Below, in pieces: positions 32,672 through 44,648 of a DNA stretch of 64,000 nt. The position numbers and the translations under genes are program-made. The DNA is taken from positions 5,032,599 through 5,096,598 of the forward strand of contig CAJSYZ010000004.1 in assembly GCA_910574455.1 (NCBI GenBank), given 5' to 3'. Under the pieces are notes generated by a model. It was not told the DNA's origin. It was given only the letters and a program-made list of their open reading frames with translations, and did no database searches. Positions within the stretch are counted from its first letter, which is position 1; each line of letters opens with the position of its first letter. The stretch comes from Trichaptum fuscoviolaceum (taxonomy: Eukaryota; Basidiomycota; Agaricomycetes; Hymenochaetales; Trichaptaceae).

Positions 32672-35600
32672 ATGTCAACTCAAAGACAGACAAGGGCTAA
32701 GAACAAGGAAAAGCACCCCGGAGCAGTCGTTGACCAACTCAGAACAAGACGAACACAGGAGGAGATATTGCGGGAGAAGGAAGAAAAAGAGAAAAGGAAA
32801 GTACGGCAGGCAGAAAGGCGGGATGAGGCATTGAAGGAGAAGGAAGAGAAGAAAAAGCAGAAGGAAGAGCGGGCAGCTTTCCGCAGAGCTGCGGCCCAGC
32901 AAGTCGCGGTTGCGAAAGAGAGGAGAAAACACGCTGCGGAGCAAAAACGGGCAGCAAAAGAACAAGAGGCAGCTGACAAGGTTCGCAAGAAGGTGACTGC
33001 AGCAGAGAACCAAGAAGCAGCGATGCTAGAGACCGTAGAGCTTGAAAACAACTTGTTGAAGGCTCTTGAGACATGCACCCAGATGGGCTCAACAGTGCCC
33101 AAACTCACTGGCAAACGTGGACGTAGAAAGCCAAAAGGTGAAGCTAGTTGTAAGTCTTCAACTTTAGATCAGTGATGACACAGATTTGAACTGGCATAAA
33201 CAGACTCGAAGAACGATGTTAAAGACATATCGGATTGTGAAGATGGACACAACGAAGACTTGGATATTCGTGAGTAACATTGCCTATACATTTTCAGACG
33301 ATCTCAAAGCTTGGAGGTTGAACCCTGTGACTCACGTTAATGCGAAGCAGCGAGTATGGATGAGCCAAACAGGAAGCCTGCAAAAAAAGCTAGGAAAGAA
33401 GATTCCAAAGGTGAACTTCCATTTCGCACACGTGTGCAGACCGCAAAGATGTCCAGGTCTGCCGCCACCGTGACTCCCAGCGACGCATTCTTTCACGCTC
33501 CTGCAGGACCGAACGAGAGTCTTTCTGGTGAAGAAACGGACATAATAGACTCGCCCGCTACGTCAAGGCGGAACGACAAGACAAAACACCCTGTCAGGGC
33601 GCTTCGCAACACAGATGATTCCACTTTCATCGGTGAAGAGGGTGGAGGTCTTGAGGTGCCAGTGGCAGGGATAGACTCAGAAAGGATCAATTTGTGAGTT
33701 TGAAGTTTGAATCTTGCATTGCGTCTGAATCAGTATCTTGTACTGTCAAGTCAATGTAATGGTGAGTGCGATTAAACATCATCCCAACTACTAGTAGTAG
33801 TACTAGATTACTAATGAGCCTGCCACTCAGGCTGCCAGTGTTACTGCGGTCACGGTGCCAGCGGTTCAAGTTGACCGTGACGCTCCCAGGCCAAGACCCG
33901 ACTTGGAAGTCCTTCACCTGCAATATTGACGCTCTTGTCCTTGTTACCACTGTATTATGAGCCTTGCTGACGCAAAGCTACACCAGACACACCATCTCAT
34001 TGCCAGATGATGAAAACTTAAGTCCCTGGGAGGATGAAGGAGAAACAATCACCCTTACAAGCTATCATGGTGTAAAAAATAGCACAATCAGTGTGCAACA
34101 GAAGGCACATCTTGTCGATTCGGAATCAAATGTTGTGAGTTGACGGAGAATTAGAATGGCAAATGCAGTCTGAATAACTTGTTTATAGGGCGGAAGCAAT
34201 CCGAAGAGGCTAACAAGGCCGGCTCAAGCTTGTGTGAGTACGACTTATTTCTGTTCGATTCACGTCAGTTACTCCATGACCGTTTGTTCATATCCCTTCG
34301 TTATTATTTATCTGCCAACTGCCGTGTCATGAACAGGATGGAGGTAGCAGCAACCTCAACTCGAAGAAAAGGAAGTTATTGCATGACACTCTTTCCGGGT
34401 CGCAGGTTTCAACGGTAAGCGATGTCATATCATTTTTCATTTTTCATTCTACTAAGCAATCCCTTCCCGTACTCGAGGATAAGAACAACGAGATAAAACC
34501 AGGTGGACAGGTGAGTGCCAGACAGCGAAGCACAGTGATCTTCATTCTATATCCTTCATTGCTGAATTGGTATTTGCATAGGATGCAAACAAGAGGACTG
34601 CTAACTCGCAGCTTAGCGCACCGGTAAGTCTATCTTATTTCAACTTCTCTCGTTCCCCCCCTTATTTATGGTTGTAAGGTGTGATCACTAGCTTTGGAAC
34701 CCCGTGTACAGGTATGTGTGAGCGTCGATGCACCGTAGGCTCACTTCCGGTGCTCTCCTGTAGCAACTATTCGTTTCTTCTTCACTTCGAGTCGATCGCT
34801 AATGTGTGCATATGAATAGGACATCACAGTCACAAAGAACGGAAAGAGGAAGTCGCCACCAGACACCGACTCTCAGGTTAATGTGGTAATTCTTCTACCT
34901 TCACGTGCAATGAATTCCTTCATTTCATGTTTACTTAATTTAAACCATCTCAATAGGCTAATAAGACTGTCAAGATCAATAAGTCATTGTTGATTGACAT
35001 GGACACACAGGCCGGTGCCACAGTAAGTGTCAATTCTATGGTAATTGGCATTCAAGTTCGTATCTGATCAGGCGGAAAGGACTTGAGTAAGAAGAGGAAC
35101 CCCTCTGATATTCCTTATCGGCCTGAGGCCGACACGACGGTAAGTGCTTCTTTTCGATCTGCTCACTTGCCATGGATAACAGCTTTCTGACGTGTTGCAG
35201 CCGGAGATTGGATCTGCTACCTTTAATCGCAAGAGGCAGTTGCTGGTGGCTGATAATGAAGTAAGTGAGAGTCGATTGATACACTCTAAACGTGAGCATT
35301 CACCTTCTTTTCTTAATAGTCTGGTGGTCGAAAGATGTCGTTAGCACCTCGAGCACCGTCGCTTGCAATGACGAGAGCGTCCCGCACCCCCGGACCCGAA
35401 GTGATAGTGACTGGGGCTTATCAAGGTCATCGCAAAGTCTCTCGGACTACTAGCTCAGTTTGTCGAATCAAATTCATTTCTATGACATATTTTGCTGATG
35501 TACGTATATGCAGACATCAGTGGGACTTGAGGACAAGGATCGAAATGAAGGAAGGGAAGGATCTCGCGTGCCAGGCAGGAAAAGGGCGATGAACCAGTGT

Positions 35601-36380
35601 CTCCCTCCCGGTACTCAGGCAGGATGGACTCATATTCTATTACCTTCACTATTTCGCGCAGTTGGAAAGTCCGTCACACCATGGCAAACCCCGGACAATA
35701 AGCTCATCAGCTCATTGTGGGGGAAAGTGTTTGATTCTGTGGAACTCATTTACGAAACTCAGTTCGCCGATATCTGTTCTCTAGTTGAGTCATTTTTACT
35801 TATTCTCAAATCACCTTTACCAAATTGAGATGCAATCCTCGTATTTCAGGCGGCCCAGAGATGCTCTGATAGCTGGCGCAAGAAGCTGTTTGAGAAAGCT
35901 GAGCAATCAGTTGCTAGTTTTATCAGCGGCAAACAATCAAAGTCAATGCAAAACGAAGCAATTGTGAAGATGTTGCAGACGCTAGTTGACAAGAAGAAAG
36001 CCGAACCGTTTCTATGGGAAAGCTGGTATAGTATGGAGAGGGTAAGTAAAAGAGTATTTATTGTCATATTTTGTGTCCATGCATTGACCCTAAATGTACA
36101 GAAGCAAGGACTGTTCTGCTCTGACCTTGTGGTCTCAGTGTTGTCCGTACACATTGTCTTGGCCATGGGTCGGCATAAAATACTGGACAGAAACACCATA
36201 GGAAAGCCTATCGGTGCCCTCGCCCTTGCGGCAACAGTGGTATCTATTTTTTTCAGTACTTATATTGTCCTTATTCGCTGATCTTCTCATGGATAGGTCA
36301 AGGTTGCCATTGATAAACAGGTGGCTCGGTTGCAAAATATCAAAGAAGAACTTGGCGGCGCTGAGTGGTATTTCACTAGC
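32672..36380 (+). pseudogene. Basic coiled-coil protein gene, 5' part (cut by element B)
   Basis: Starts at ATG 32672 with a long Lys/Glu/Arg/Ala-rich coiled coil (residues 25-130) and a basic KLTGKRGRRKPK patch. Many short exons follow, with about 50 bp introns (GTAAGT...CAG). The last exon before the break reads AEWYFTS. Removal of element B and one CTAGC joins it in frame to 42711. I do not recognise the family. Its place opposite the transposase start suggests a helper role in transposition (inference). The exact exon list was not solved. Confidence 0.6.
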
Positions 36381-36956
36381 TGTTACGACCTAGAGTGGTT
36401 CCTTCGCTTTCGAGACCCTGAATCGGACACGGACGACGATCGGACGCAATGAGCGGTGGTTCTCACTCTGAGAAGCACTTTACAAGTCAATTAAGCTATT
36501 CTACACATCAGAGCTAAAGATAAACACATCACCTGAGAAGCACTTTACAAGAGGCCAAAAGTGGAGTGCTTCGCAGGGGGATCCGCGGTTTTGATGAACA
36601 AAGGCAAAAACTATACAGTACCAAGCCACTGGACCCTGATCCGACTAGGTCCGACCTATACCGCTGACGTAAGTCGGAGTTCGGGGTCCCGCTCTAGTCG
36701 GGGTCCCGCATCGGTAGAGCGGAGGTTCGAGTCGGAGTGGCGGAAGAAAGAAAGAAAAGAGAATTGCTTGCAGGGTGCTTGTCCTAGCGGCCTGCAAACA
36801 TACAGGCAAGTAATCTACGCAAAAAGGAAGAGAATCGGAGTCAACGAAAGTCCGGTTTCGGACCGGACATGTCGGGGATCCGACTCGGAGTATGATCGTA
36901 AAAGAAAATAAAGGAAAAATAAAAGAAATAAAATAACCTGAGGCGGATTCCTGACA
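36381..36956 (-). repeat. 3' LTR of element B
   Basis: 576 bp; preceded on the minus strand by the polypurine tract GGAGGGGGATAA (36957-36968). Confidence 0.93.
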
Positions 36957-36998
36957 TTATCCCCCTCCAAGGGCGCTCCTAAAGAGCGCGCGCATTCG

Positions 36999-39900
36999 TT
37001 AGCGGATGGCGTCGGGGTACCGACGATAGAACTTTCGGATAACGGCGGGGGCATGCTCCATGTCCGCGGCATCGATCCATTGGTCTTCCTCGGGTCCATA
37101 GCCTTTCCAGCGAACCAAATACTGCAGAGTCCGACCTCGACCGCTTCGGCGCGAATTAAGGACTTCGGATACTTCGTATTCGACGTCGCCGTCGACATTT
37201 ACGGGCTCTGGCGGTGTCTGGACGCGACCAGGAATAGTGTCCGGTGTATACTTCGTGAGAAGCGACACATGGAACACTGGGTGAATCCGCATAGTCGCAG
37301 GCAGCTGAAGCTCGTAATTCAAGAGTCCAATCTTCCGCAAAACCGTGTAGGGTCCGAGTCTCCGCGGATTCAGCTTGTGCGTGCCCGGTATTGCGATATT
37401 CCGTGCGTCGAGCCATACCTTGTCTCCTGGTCGAATGTCCGGCGTGTCTGCATGTCCCTGGTCGTAGTACCGCTTCATCCGCTCCGCTGCGACTTCGAGA
37501 GCCGCGCGAGCATCCTCCTGAGCCTTCTGAAGCAGGTCGAGTCGGTCATCCGCAGCTGGAACCGTCGAAAGTCCGGCACTCGGTACAATAGTGAACTCGG
37601 GGTCGTATCCATAGAGCAGTGCGAAGGGAGACACCTTGGTAGCGGAGTGCGCTCGTGTGTTGTGCGCAAACTCCGCCATGGGCAGCAACTCCGACCAATT
37701 TTCCTGTCGGACGTCCGTGAACGCGCGGAGATACTGTTCCAACTCCTGGTTCACCCGCTCGGTCTGACCGTCCGTTTGCGGGTGGAAGGATGTCGACGTT
37801 GCGCCCTCAATACCGAGTCGGTGGAGTACCGCCTTCATAAACCGGGACACGAACTGTGTACCCCGGTCCGAAATGACTTTGCGCGGTGTGCCATGGTGCT
37901 TCCAGACTTCGGACACAAACAAGTCGGCCGTCCGCGCAGAGTCAATATCCGAGGTCGTCGGTATGAAATGGGCCTGCTTGGTGAGTCGGTCTACAACCAC
38001 GAAGATCGCGTCGTATTCACCGGACTGTGGCAGCTGGGTGATGAAGTCGCAAGAAATGACCTGCCACGGTCCGTCTGGTACTTCGTTGGGCTGAAGCGGA
38101 CCAACCGGACGTTGCGGGATGTTCTTCGTCCGCATACAAGTGTCACAGCCCGACACGTACCGCTCGACGAAGGTAGACATACCAGGCCACCAGTAGTTCC
38201 GACTCACCAACTCGTAGGTCTTCCAACGACCCGGATGTCCGACCGGAAGCGAATCATGGTGTAACTTGACGATATCGCGGCGGATCTCCTCGTCCTTCGG
38301 CACATAGACCTTACCCCGGTACAGCAGCAGCCCATCCTCCGTGTTCCACTCCTCCAGATCGTTTGCCAGCGCGCGCGGAGCCCCTTCCTTCACTTTCTCA
38401 ATCGCCTCGACCAATTCCTCGTCAAACCTCTCGGACTCCCGAATCCTCCGCAACAACTCCGTATCCCCCTCTGCCCGGACCATCCCTCGTCGCATCGCCA
38501 ACGTATAGAAGCGGTTCGTGTCCAGAAGGACCTTGTTCGTATTGTCCGGTCCGTCAGGACGAAGATCTTCGCGCCTGGACAAGGCATCCGGCTTTCCACC
38601 AAGTCGGCCGGGGCGGTGACGGATCAGAAAGTCAAAACGGCTAAGGAACAAGCTCCAGCGGGCCTGGCGTCTCGTAAGGCTTCGGGCTTCCGCGAAGAAG
38701 AGCAGGTTTCGGTGGTCCGACACAATATCAATTTTGTGCGGACTTCCTTCGAGATAGTGCCGCCACTCGTCCAAGGCTCGGACGATGGCTAGGAGCTCTT
38801 TGTCGTGGATCTCATAGTTCCTCTCCGCATCGCCCAAGGACTTCGAATAGTAGGCCACTGGGTGAATGTCACCGTCTGGTCCGATCTGCGAAAGTACCGC
38901 TCCGGTCGCAAAGTCCGAAGCATCGCATTCGAGGATGAAGGGTTTCTCAAGGTCGGGCATCGCAAGGACCGGTGCCTCAGCAAACTTCTTCTTCAGACCA
39001 TCGAAGGACTCTTGCTGGCGGGTAGTCCAGCGCCACTGGACATCCTTCCGCAACAATTCGGTCATGGGAACCGCCAGCTTCGAGAAGTCCTTGATAAAAT
39101 GTCGGTAGAAGTTTGCGAACCCCAAGAAAGCCTGAATGTCCTTCACCTTCGCCGGAGTCGGCCAGTCGGCCACCGCTTCAACCTTCTTCGGATCCATCGA
39201 GATAATCCCAGCGCCAATGATCATACCCAAGTACTCAATGGAGTCCTTGTGGAACTCGCACTTTTCGGGCTTACAGAACAGGTCGTACTTTTCCAAACGT
39301 CGGAGTACCTCCTTAACGTGTTCCTCGTGCTCCGACTCGTTCTCCGAAAAAATGCAGATGTCATCGAGGTAGATAATGACAATAACATCCAGCATATCCT
39401 TGAAGAGCTCGTTCATCATCCGCTGAAACGTAGCGGGTGTGTTCGTAAGTCCGAAAGTCATAACGGTCGGTTCGAAGTGGCCCTCCTGAGTCCGAAAAGC
39501 GGCCTTCCACTCGTCGCCTTCCTTGATGCGGATATTGTTGTATCCGGCCCGCAAGTCGAGCTTGGTGAAAACGCGGGCCTTCTTCAAGGAATCGATGAGT
39601 TCGGTGGTCAGCGGGAGCGGGTACCGATTTTTGACGGTGATCTCATTGAGTTTTCAGTAGTCAACGACCATCCGAAGCGATCCGTCCTTCTTTTTGATGA
39701 AGAAGACCGGAGCAGCGGCGGGGGACTTTGACGGTCGGATGTAACCCTTTCGAAGGTTCTCCTCAATGAACTCCTTCAAGGCTGCACGTTCCGCCGGTGC
39801 CATCGGATAGATCTTGCTGTACGAAGGGGTCGATCCGGGCTCCAGGTCGATCGCATGGTCAAACGGCTTCCTTTCGGGCAACCGTTCGGCCTCCGACTTA

Positions 39901-40802
39901 GAAAACACCTTCGCAAACTCGCGGTACTGCGGGGGGACCATCTCCTCGAAGGACTTGTCACCCTCCTTCACTGCCGACTTCTCCGCAATTGCCTGCGACC
40001 AGGTATACGAGGCCGCAACTTTATGCACAAAGTCCGGATTGTCCGCCACATAGAACTGCTCCGCGTCATGGTAGATGTCCATGTACTTTTCGGAGTACCG
40101 AAATCCGGGGGGAATCTTCGCAAGGTCGTCAGACTCACTGTCCGACTCATCTGAATCATCACCGACTTCCGCAACGCAGACTCTCGCATGGGGCTGCGGT
40201 CGCGGTCGCATCTGTCGACTGTTCTTGCATCGCGCGGCCCGCAACTTGCGAACGGCGCGGGGTAGCGGTTGTCCGACTTCTACGACTCTTGCCGCTTCAA
40301 CAGGGCGGCATTCGTTCGGACATCGCGTAAAGCTGATGGTCTCATCGTTCCAATCAATCTCCGGGTTATGGTGGTGTAGCCAATCTATCCCAATAATCAA
40401 CGGATAGTCTCCGATGTTTGCCACTGTGGCATCAACTTCTTCTTTGTGTCCACCGATCTCCAGAGTAAGTCGGACTTGGTCTGTAATCGGACCACTCTGG
40501 TTCAGCGAATCGTCGGCGTTGTACACCTTGATCGGTCGGTCGAGAGGACGAGTACGTAGTCCAAACTTCCGCACCAACTTCTGGTTGATAATCACCGAAA
40601 ATGCACCGCAGTCTAGCAGCGCTCTCATGCTCAAAATCTTTCGGCCGTCACTTATTCTCACTGGGACATGGATGAATCGATGCAAACTCTTGTGTATTAG
40701 CGAAGTACGATTGTACACAGAGGGATCGGATACATCATCATCTAACAGTGAAAATCGGTTCGGGGTCTTTGGCGGAACGACCGCGCGCCTAGACCCACTC
40801 AA
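36999..40802 (-). pseudogene. pol of element B, one nonsense codon
   Basis: Same domains as element A pol, here with an unbroken protease region (including LLDCGA and a complete IGIDWLHHHNPEIDW stretch) and the full chromodomain end (AADMEHAPAVIRKFYRR). The only visible lesion is TGA at 39654-39656, replacing the Arg of VVDYRKLNE in the reverse transcriptase; element A has CGA there, so this is a C to T change at a CpG. The frame begins without ATG just past the frameshift heptamer. Confidence 0.93.
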
Positions 40803-40808
40803 AAACCC
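40763..40808 (-). promoter_or_regulatory. -1 frameshift signal, element B
   Basis: GGGTTTT at 40808-40802 (minus strand) directly before the gag TGA (40801-40799), followed by the same hairpin arms GGGTCT/AGACCC and GGCG/CGCC as in element A. Confidence 0.83.
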
Positions 40809-42065
40809 TGACTCTTGAGAGCAGCTGCGACCGCTTTGGCGATCTCGTCAACGGTCGGAGTGCGAGCGGCGTTCACGGTCGGAGTCTCGTCGCGGACTTC
40901 CTCGAGGGTCGCAGTCGGTGTCTTGGGAGCGGCGGCGGGCGGAGCGGTGGATGACGAGGCGGCGGTCTGTGAAGCCACCTTCGATCGGACATTTGATCTC
41001 TTGCTCCGCTGCGGACAGTCTCGAGCCAGATGTCCATGCTCACCGCACTGGAAGCAAAGTCCGCGGCGCATCATCTCTTCAGTGCTCAAGCGATCGATGT
41101 CCATCGCGTCGGGGTCCCGAGTCGGTCCGCGCGAAGCGGAGTGGTGTGTCTGCGAGCGGGAGCCCCAGTTCGGACTCCAGTTGTTCTGCTTGAAGCCAGT
41201 CCGACGCGCACGCAAGTCCTCATCGTATTCGCAAAGCAGTCGGACCCACTGGTCGAAGCTCTTGGTCTCCCGGATCTCCTTGCTCGCCAGATCGTAGCGG
41301 AACTGACTGCTGAGTCCGGTCTCGAACACCAACATCTTCCCTTCCATCCCCCAGTCCACCTCCAACTCCACCAGCAACGCACGAAACTTCGCCGCATACT
41401 CCGACACCGTGTCCTTGCCCTGGCGCAGTTTCATAAGCTCCTGTCCGGCGTGGCGCTTGATGTCCGGACGTCCGAACGCGGACTGGAGGGACGCCAGGAA
41501 GAGTTCCAAATCGGTCATGAGAGCGGGGACTTCGGTGCCCTCGAGGGCGATGGTCGTGTGCGGACGAGCCCATTGTTCAGCGGGCCCGCGGAGTAGCGAA
41601 GCGGCCCATAGACAGGCCATCGTCGGACTGCCTACAAACTCCTGGGGGCGCATCCGGACATAAAGTCGGACCTTCTGCGACCACTCCTCAAAGCTGATAC
41701 TCTCCGCCTCCTTATCTTTCGGGCGTACGCCCATAGAACGCGGGCGGGGCACCGACCTTCGGACCCTTGGGAGTGCGGGTCACGCCTTCCTGTGCATTTC
41801 GGACAAACAGGTTCATGAAGTCGTGGAGGCGCTGGTTTTCGGCGGTCACCTCCTGCAGGTGTGACTGGAGAGGTCGGGTGGCATCATTGATAGCCTGGAG
41901 GACGTCTGGGGGGAGGTCTCCGCCCTGCTGGGGCGGTGGTGCGGTCTGGGCGGGAGCAGCACCCGGAGTCGGAGTCGGAGCAGCGCCTGGCGCGGGCGCT
42001 GCTTGCGCGGGGTTGATCGGGTCGGTCATATCTTCGTCGGAGTCTTCTTGTCCGAATCTTCCCAT
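40799..42065 (-). pseudogene. gag of element B, 1 bp insertion
   Basis: Starts at ATG 42065 and ends KSQGF-TGA at 40799. One extra C near 41720 (GCCCGAAAG against GCCGAAAG in element A) shifts the frame after FYGRTP, inside the region before the gag domain. The zinc knuckle CFQCGEHGHLARDC is preserved. The last 20 or so codons, lost in element A, are present here. Confidence 0.9.
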
Positions 42066-42116
42066 TCAGAGGGATCAAAAATCGGTCGGTGCAATCGCAG
42101 GGCGTCGAAAGAACAA

Positions 42117-42127
42117 ACTTTTGGCCT
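42117..42127 (-). promoter_or_regulatory. Self-priming primer-binding site, element B
   Basis: AGGCCAAAAGT on the minus strand, two bases past the 5' LTR; its complement is in the LTR at 42301-42311. Same as element A. Confidence 0.8.
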
Positions 42128-42129
42128 AA

Positions 42130-42705
42130 TGTTATGACCTAGAGTGGTTCCTTCGCTTTCGAGACCCTGAATCGGACACAGACGACGATCGGACGCAATG
42201 AGCGGTGGTTCTCACTCTGAGAAGCACTTTACAAGTCAATTAAGCTATTCTACACATCAGAGCTAAAGATAAACACATCACCTGAGAAGCACTTTACAAG
42301 AGGCCAAAAGTGGAGTGCTTCGCAGGGGGATCCGCGGTTTTTATGAACAAAGGCAAAAACTATACAGTACCAAGCCACTGGACCCTGATCCGACTAGGTC
42401 CGACCTATACCGCTGACGTAAGTCGGAGTTCGGGGTCCCGCTCTAGTCGGGGTCCCGCATCGGTAGAGCGGAGGTTCGAGTCGGAGTGGCGGAAGAAAGA
42501 AAGAAAAGAGAATTGCTTGCAGGGCGCTTGTCCTAGCGGCCTGCAAACATACAGGCAAGTAATCTACGCAAAAAGGAAGAGAATCGGAGTCAACGAAAGT
42601 CCGGTTTCGGACCGGACATGTCGGGGATCCGACTCGGAGTATGATCGTAAAAGAAAATAAAGGAAAAATAAAAGAAATAAAATAACCTGAGGCGGATTCC
42701 TGACA
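42130..42705 (-). repeat. 5' LTR of element B
   Basis: 576 bp. On the minus strand it runs TGTCAGGAATCC to CATAACA; the 3' LTR ends CGTAACA, a C to T difference at a CpG. Confidence 0.93.
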
Positions 42706-43235
42706 CTAGCGCTCTGTGGCAGCCTCATACGGACGACTATGTTAACTTGTTGTCGAATCCCTCTTTCTTCACTGAATCAAACTGGGAAAAGGTTCGATCC
42801 CGCCTCCTAGCTTACGATGCCAGTACAGATATCGATACGAGAAAGAACACCGAACTTGTTGGATCGGGTATCACTGGCAGGGACTTTTCCTTGTATTTTG
42901 ACGTTGTAGATGCAGATTCGACCTGCGAGAAAGCGTATGACGAAGGCGCTGATAATTGGGAAGACGGAACCGACGGAACCGACAATAAGGGCGAAGAGCG
43001 TGAGGGGGCTGAGTATAGAGGCGAGGTGGAAGGTGATGCAGAGGACGAGCATGCTAATGCTGAGGGTGACGACAACCTGAGCGAGAGCGGGGACGAGGGT
43101 GTTGACAAGATTGAGGGCGAGGGCAAGGGCAAGGGCAAGGGCGAGGGCGAGGACGAGGATTTAGGTGGAGATGGTGATCATGAGGAGGACGACGCTTCAA
43201 AATGGGATTCGGCTACGGACTGCGTAGACTTCTAA
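42706..43235 (+). pseudogene. Coiled-coil protein gene, acidic 3' part
   Basis: In-frame continuation of the gene cut at 36380: ALWQPHTDDYVNLLSNPSFF, then NWEKVRSRLLAYDAS, and a long Asp/Glu/Gly tail (EGKGKGKGEGEDEDLGG) ending at TAA 43233-43235. The whole protein therefore has a basic coiled-coil start and a very acidic end. Confidence 0.65.
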
Positions 43236-43839
43236 GGGCAAATCGATCACTGGTGAGCCTCTTCTTTTCGTTTCTGTCCGTGCGCTCAATATTATATTAG
43301 CATCGACTTGCAGAGCAGCCTTCGTTTCTACTGGTACGCCAAAGAACATGCAGAATCGAAGGCACGGCAGCGAAATGTGGCCTGCCACTGCCCGTCACGG
43401 CAGAGGTTCGGGATAATGTCGTGGCGGATCCCATGATTGCGACTGCTATGCTTAGTCTTGCGTAAATGACTGATGTACTTGAACGCTGAGGCACTGATAG
43501 CTACATAATGTTGTCTTATATATTTCTGATGCAATGAAATACTTGGATCGTTCTTATGCACTTAGACTCTTGAGCACTGCAATTCGTCTTACAACACTTA
43601 TGTACTGCTGTAATTAAAGGATGATACACTGGAGCACTGGGGTGCTGAATGCCTGAAACACTTAGAGCACTGATTCAGCCATCTTTCCTTATTTAAGCCA
43701 GCCCGCACTTATTTCAGCCAACTTGTCCTGAATAATGGGAGGACATGCATGAATAAGTGAAGCTTGCCTTATTTAAGACTTCAGTCTCTCAGGACGTTTA
43801 AGTAACACTTAAGTCACTTTCAGCAGAAAGTAGTTTCCC
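43236..43839. other. Right arm of the DNA transposon, non-coding
   Basis: No gene. Contains repeated CTTATTTAAG, TTTCAGCC and CCTGAA words, inverse of words in the left arm, and the terminal inverted repeat at 43822-43839. Confidence 0.6.
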
Positions 43840-43842
43840 TCA

Positions 43843-44039
43843 TGATGTCCCTCAACCCCGTCCAGCATAACCGCACAAAACACATTGACATCCCCGTTCA
43901 TCATGTTCGAGACGAAGTCAAAAAGGGCCGGGTTTGTTTCAAGCATATTCCCGGCGCCGAAAACCCGGCTGACATATTCACGAAGCCATTGCCTCGCGAT
44001 GCTCATTTCAATTGCATGTGTGCCATTGGTATGTTTTAA
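43843..44039 (+). pseudogene. Copia pol fragment, RNase H end
   Basis: Reads SLNPVQHNRTKHIDIPVHHVRDE, then FKHIPGAENPADIFTKPLP, the standard end of Copia RNase H, and stops at TAA 44037-44039. In frame with 12172-12455 when the 31 kb transposon is removed. Confidence 0.9.
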
Positions 44040-44224
44040 CTTTTTAAATATCTTCTATCCCTTTCCCTTTTATCTTATTCCGCTATCTAATTACAAAACC
44101 CTTCTACATAACATTCATATAATCTTTAAATCATAAAAATTTCATAAATTCTATGTTACAAAAAACACCCTTTTTTTATTCTTTTCTTTTTAACATCGAA
44201 CCCGCAGTGCTCGCTGAGGGGGAG

Positions 44225-44527
44225 TGTTAGATATATTCAATTTATTTCATTTATCAGCTCACACTTAGTAAGCACGGCTGCGTGCGCGGCATGGACAAGC
44301 CACGCGCGCATCCGCGCATATATCCAGTAGAATTGTAGTGTTAGGTCTCAGTGTGCGCTTCCGCACTATAGACCAGTAGGATACTTGTATTTTGTACTCA
44401 GTTTCAAACCCAGCTCATCCGCGCTGGTCTTTTATTCTCTGTTTCTCGGGTCGTTGCTCCCTCAGTTCTTTTCCCCCGAACTGAGGTGAGCAACTAACTA
44501 TTCTGTTCACTCGTATGATAGCTAACA
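44225..44527 (+). repeat. 3' LTR of the Copia element
   Basis: 303 bp with inverted ends TGTTAG/CTAACA, directly after the purine tract GCTGAGGGGGAG. The word AGTTCTTTTCCCCCGAACTGAG inside it recurs just outside at 44575, so local duplication blurs the right flank; the right end is less certain than the left. Confidence 0.72.
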
Positions 44528-44648
44528 TGTATATTAGCGATTATCTTATTAGGTACAGTCAATAGTTAATAAGAGTTCTTTTCCCCCGAACTGAGCGATT
44601 ATCTTATTACTGGCATGTCCAGGGAACGGGTGTGCTTAATTGCGTGAG

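Larger units (their letters stand above)
36381..42705 (-). mobile_element. Gypsy/chromovirus element B, same family as A
   Basis: 6,325 bp flanked by CTAGC (36376-36380, 42706-42710). LTRs 42130-42705 (5') and 36381-36956 (3'), both 576 bp and differing by about four substitutions by eye. Gag has a 1 bp insertion and pol a nonsense codon, so it is non-autonomous. The lesions are at other places than in element A. It is inserted in an exon of the coiled-coil gene. Confidence 0.95.
12456..43839 (-). mobile_element. Giant Plavaka-type DNA transposon with passenger genes
   Basis: 31,384 bp interrupting Copia RNase H. The ends are inverted: GGGAAACTTCCTTTTGCT on the left, GGGAAACTACTTTCTGCT on the minus strand of the right end (15 of 18 match). 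A TCA copy is present on each side (12453-12455, 43840-43842); joining the flanks over one TCA gives an uninterrupted RNase H frame. Subterminal regions share short words such as AAATAAGG and TCAGGA. Inside are a Plavaka-type transposase, a divergent coiled-coil gene and several passengers. Without gypsy elements B and C it is about 18.5 kb. A 3 bp duplication fits CACTA-like elements, though the ends do not start CACTA/G. Confidence 0.8.

Noticed and set aside
32675..33114. Long minus-strand frames opposite the start of the coiled-coil gene
   Set aside because: They are a by-product of Lys/Glu-rich coding on the plus strand.
37053..38264. 403-codon plus-strand frame across element B, and a 308-codon frame at 38805-39731
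   Set aside because: Both are shadows of pol on the other strand; equivalent frames exist opposite element A pol.
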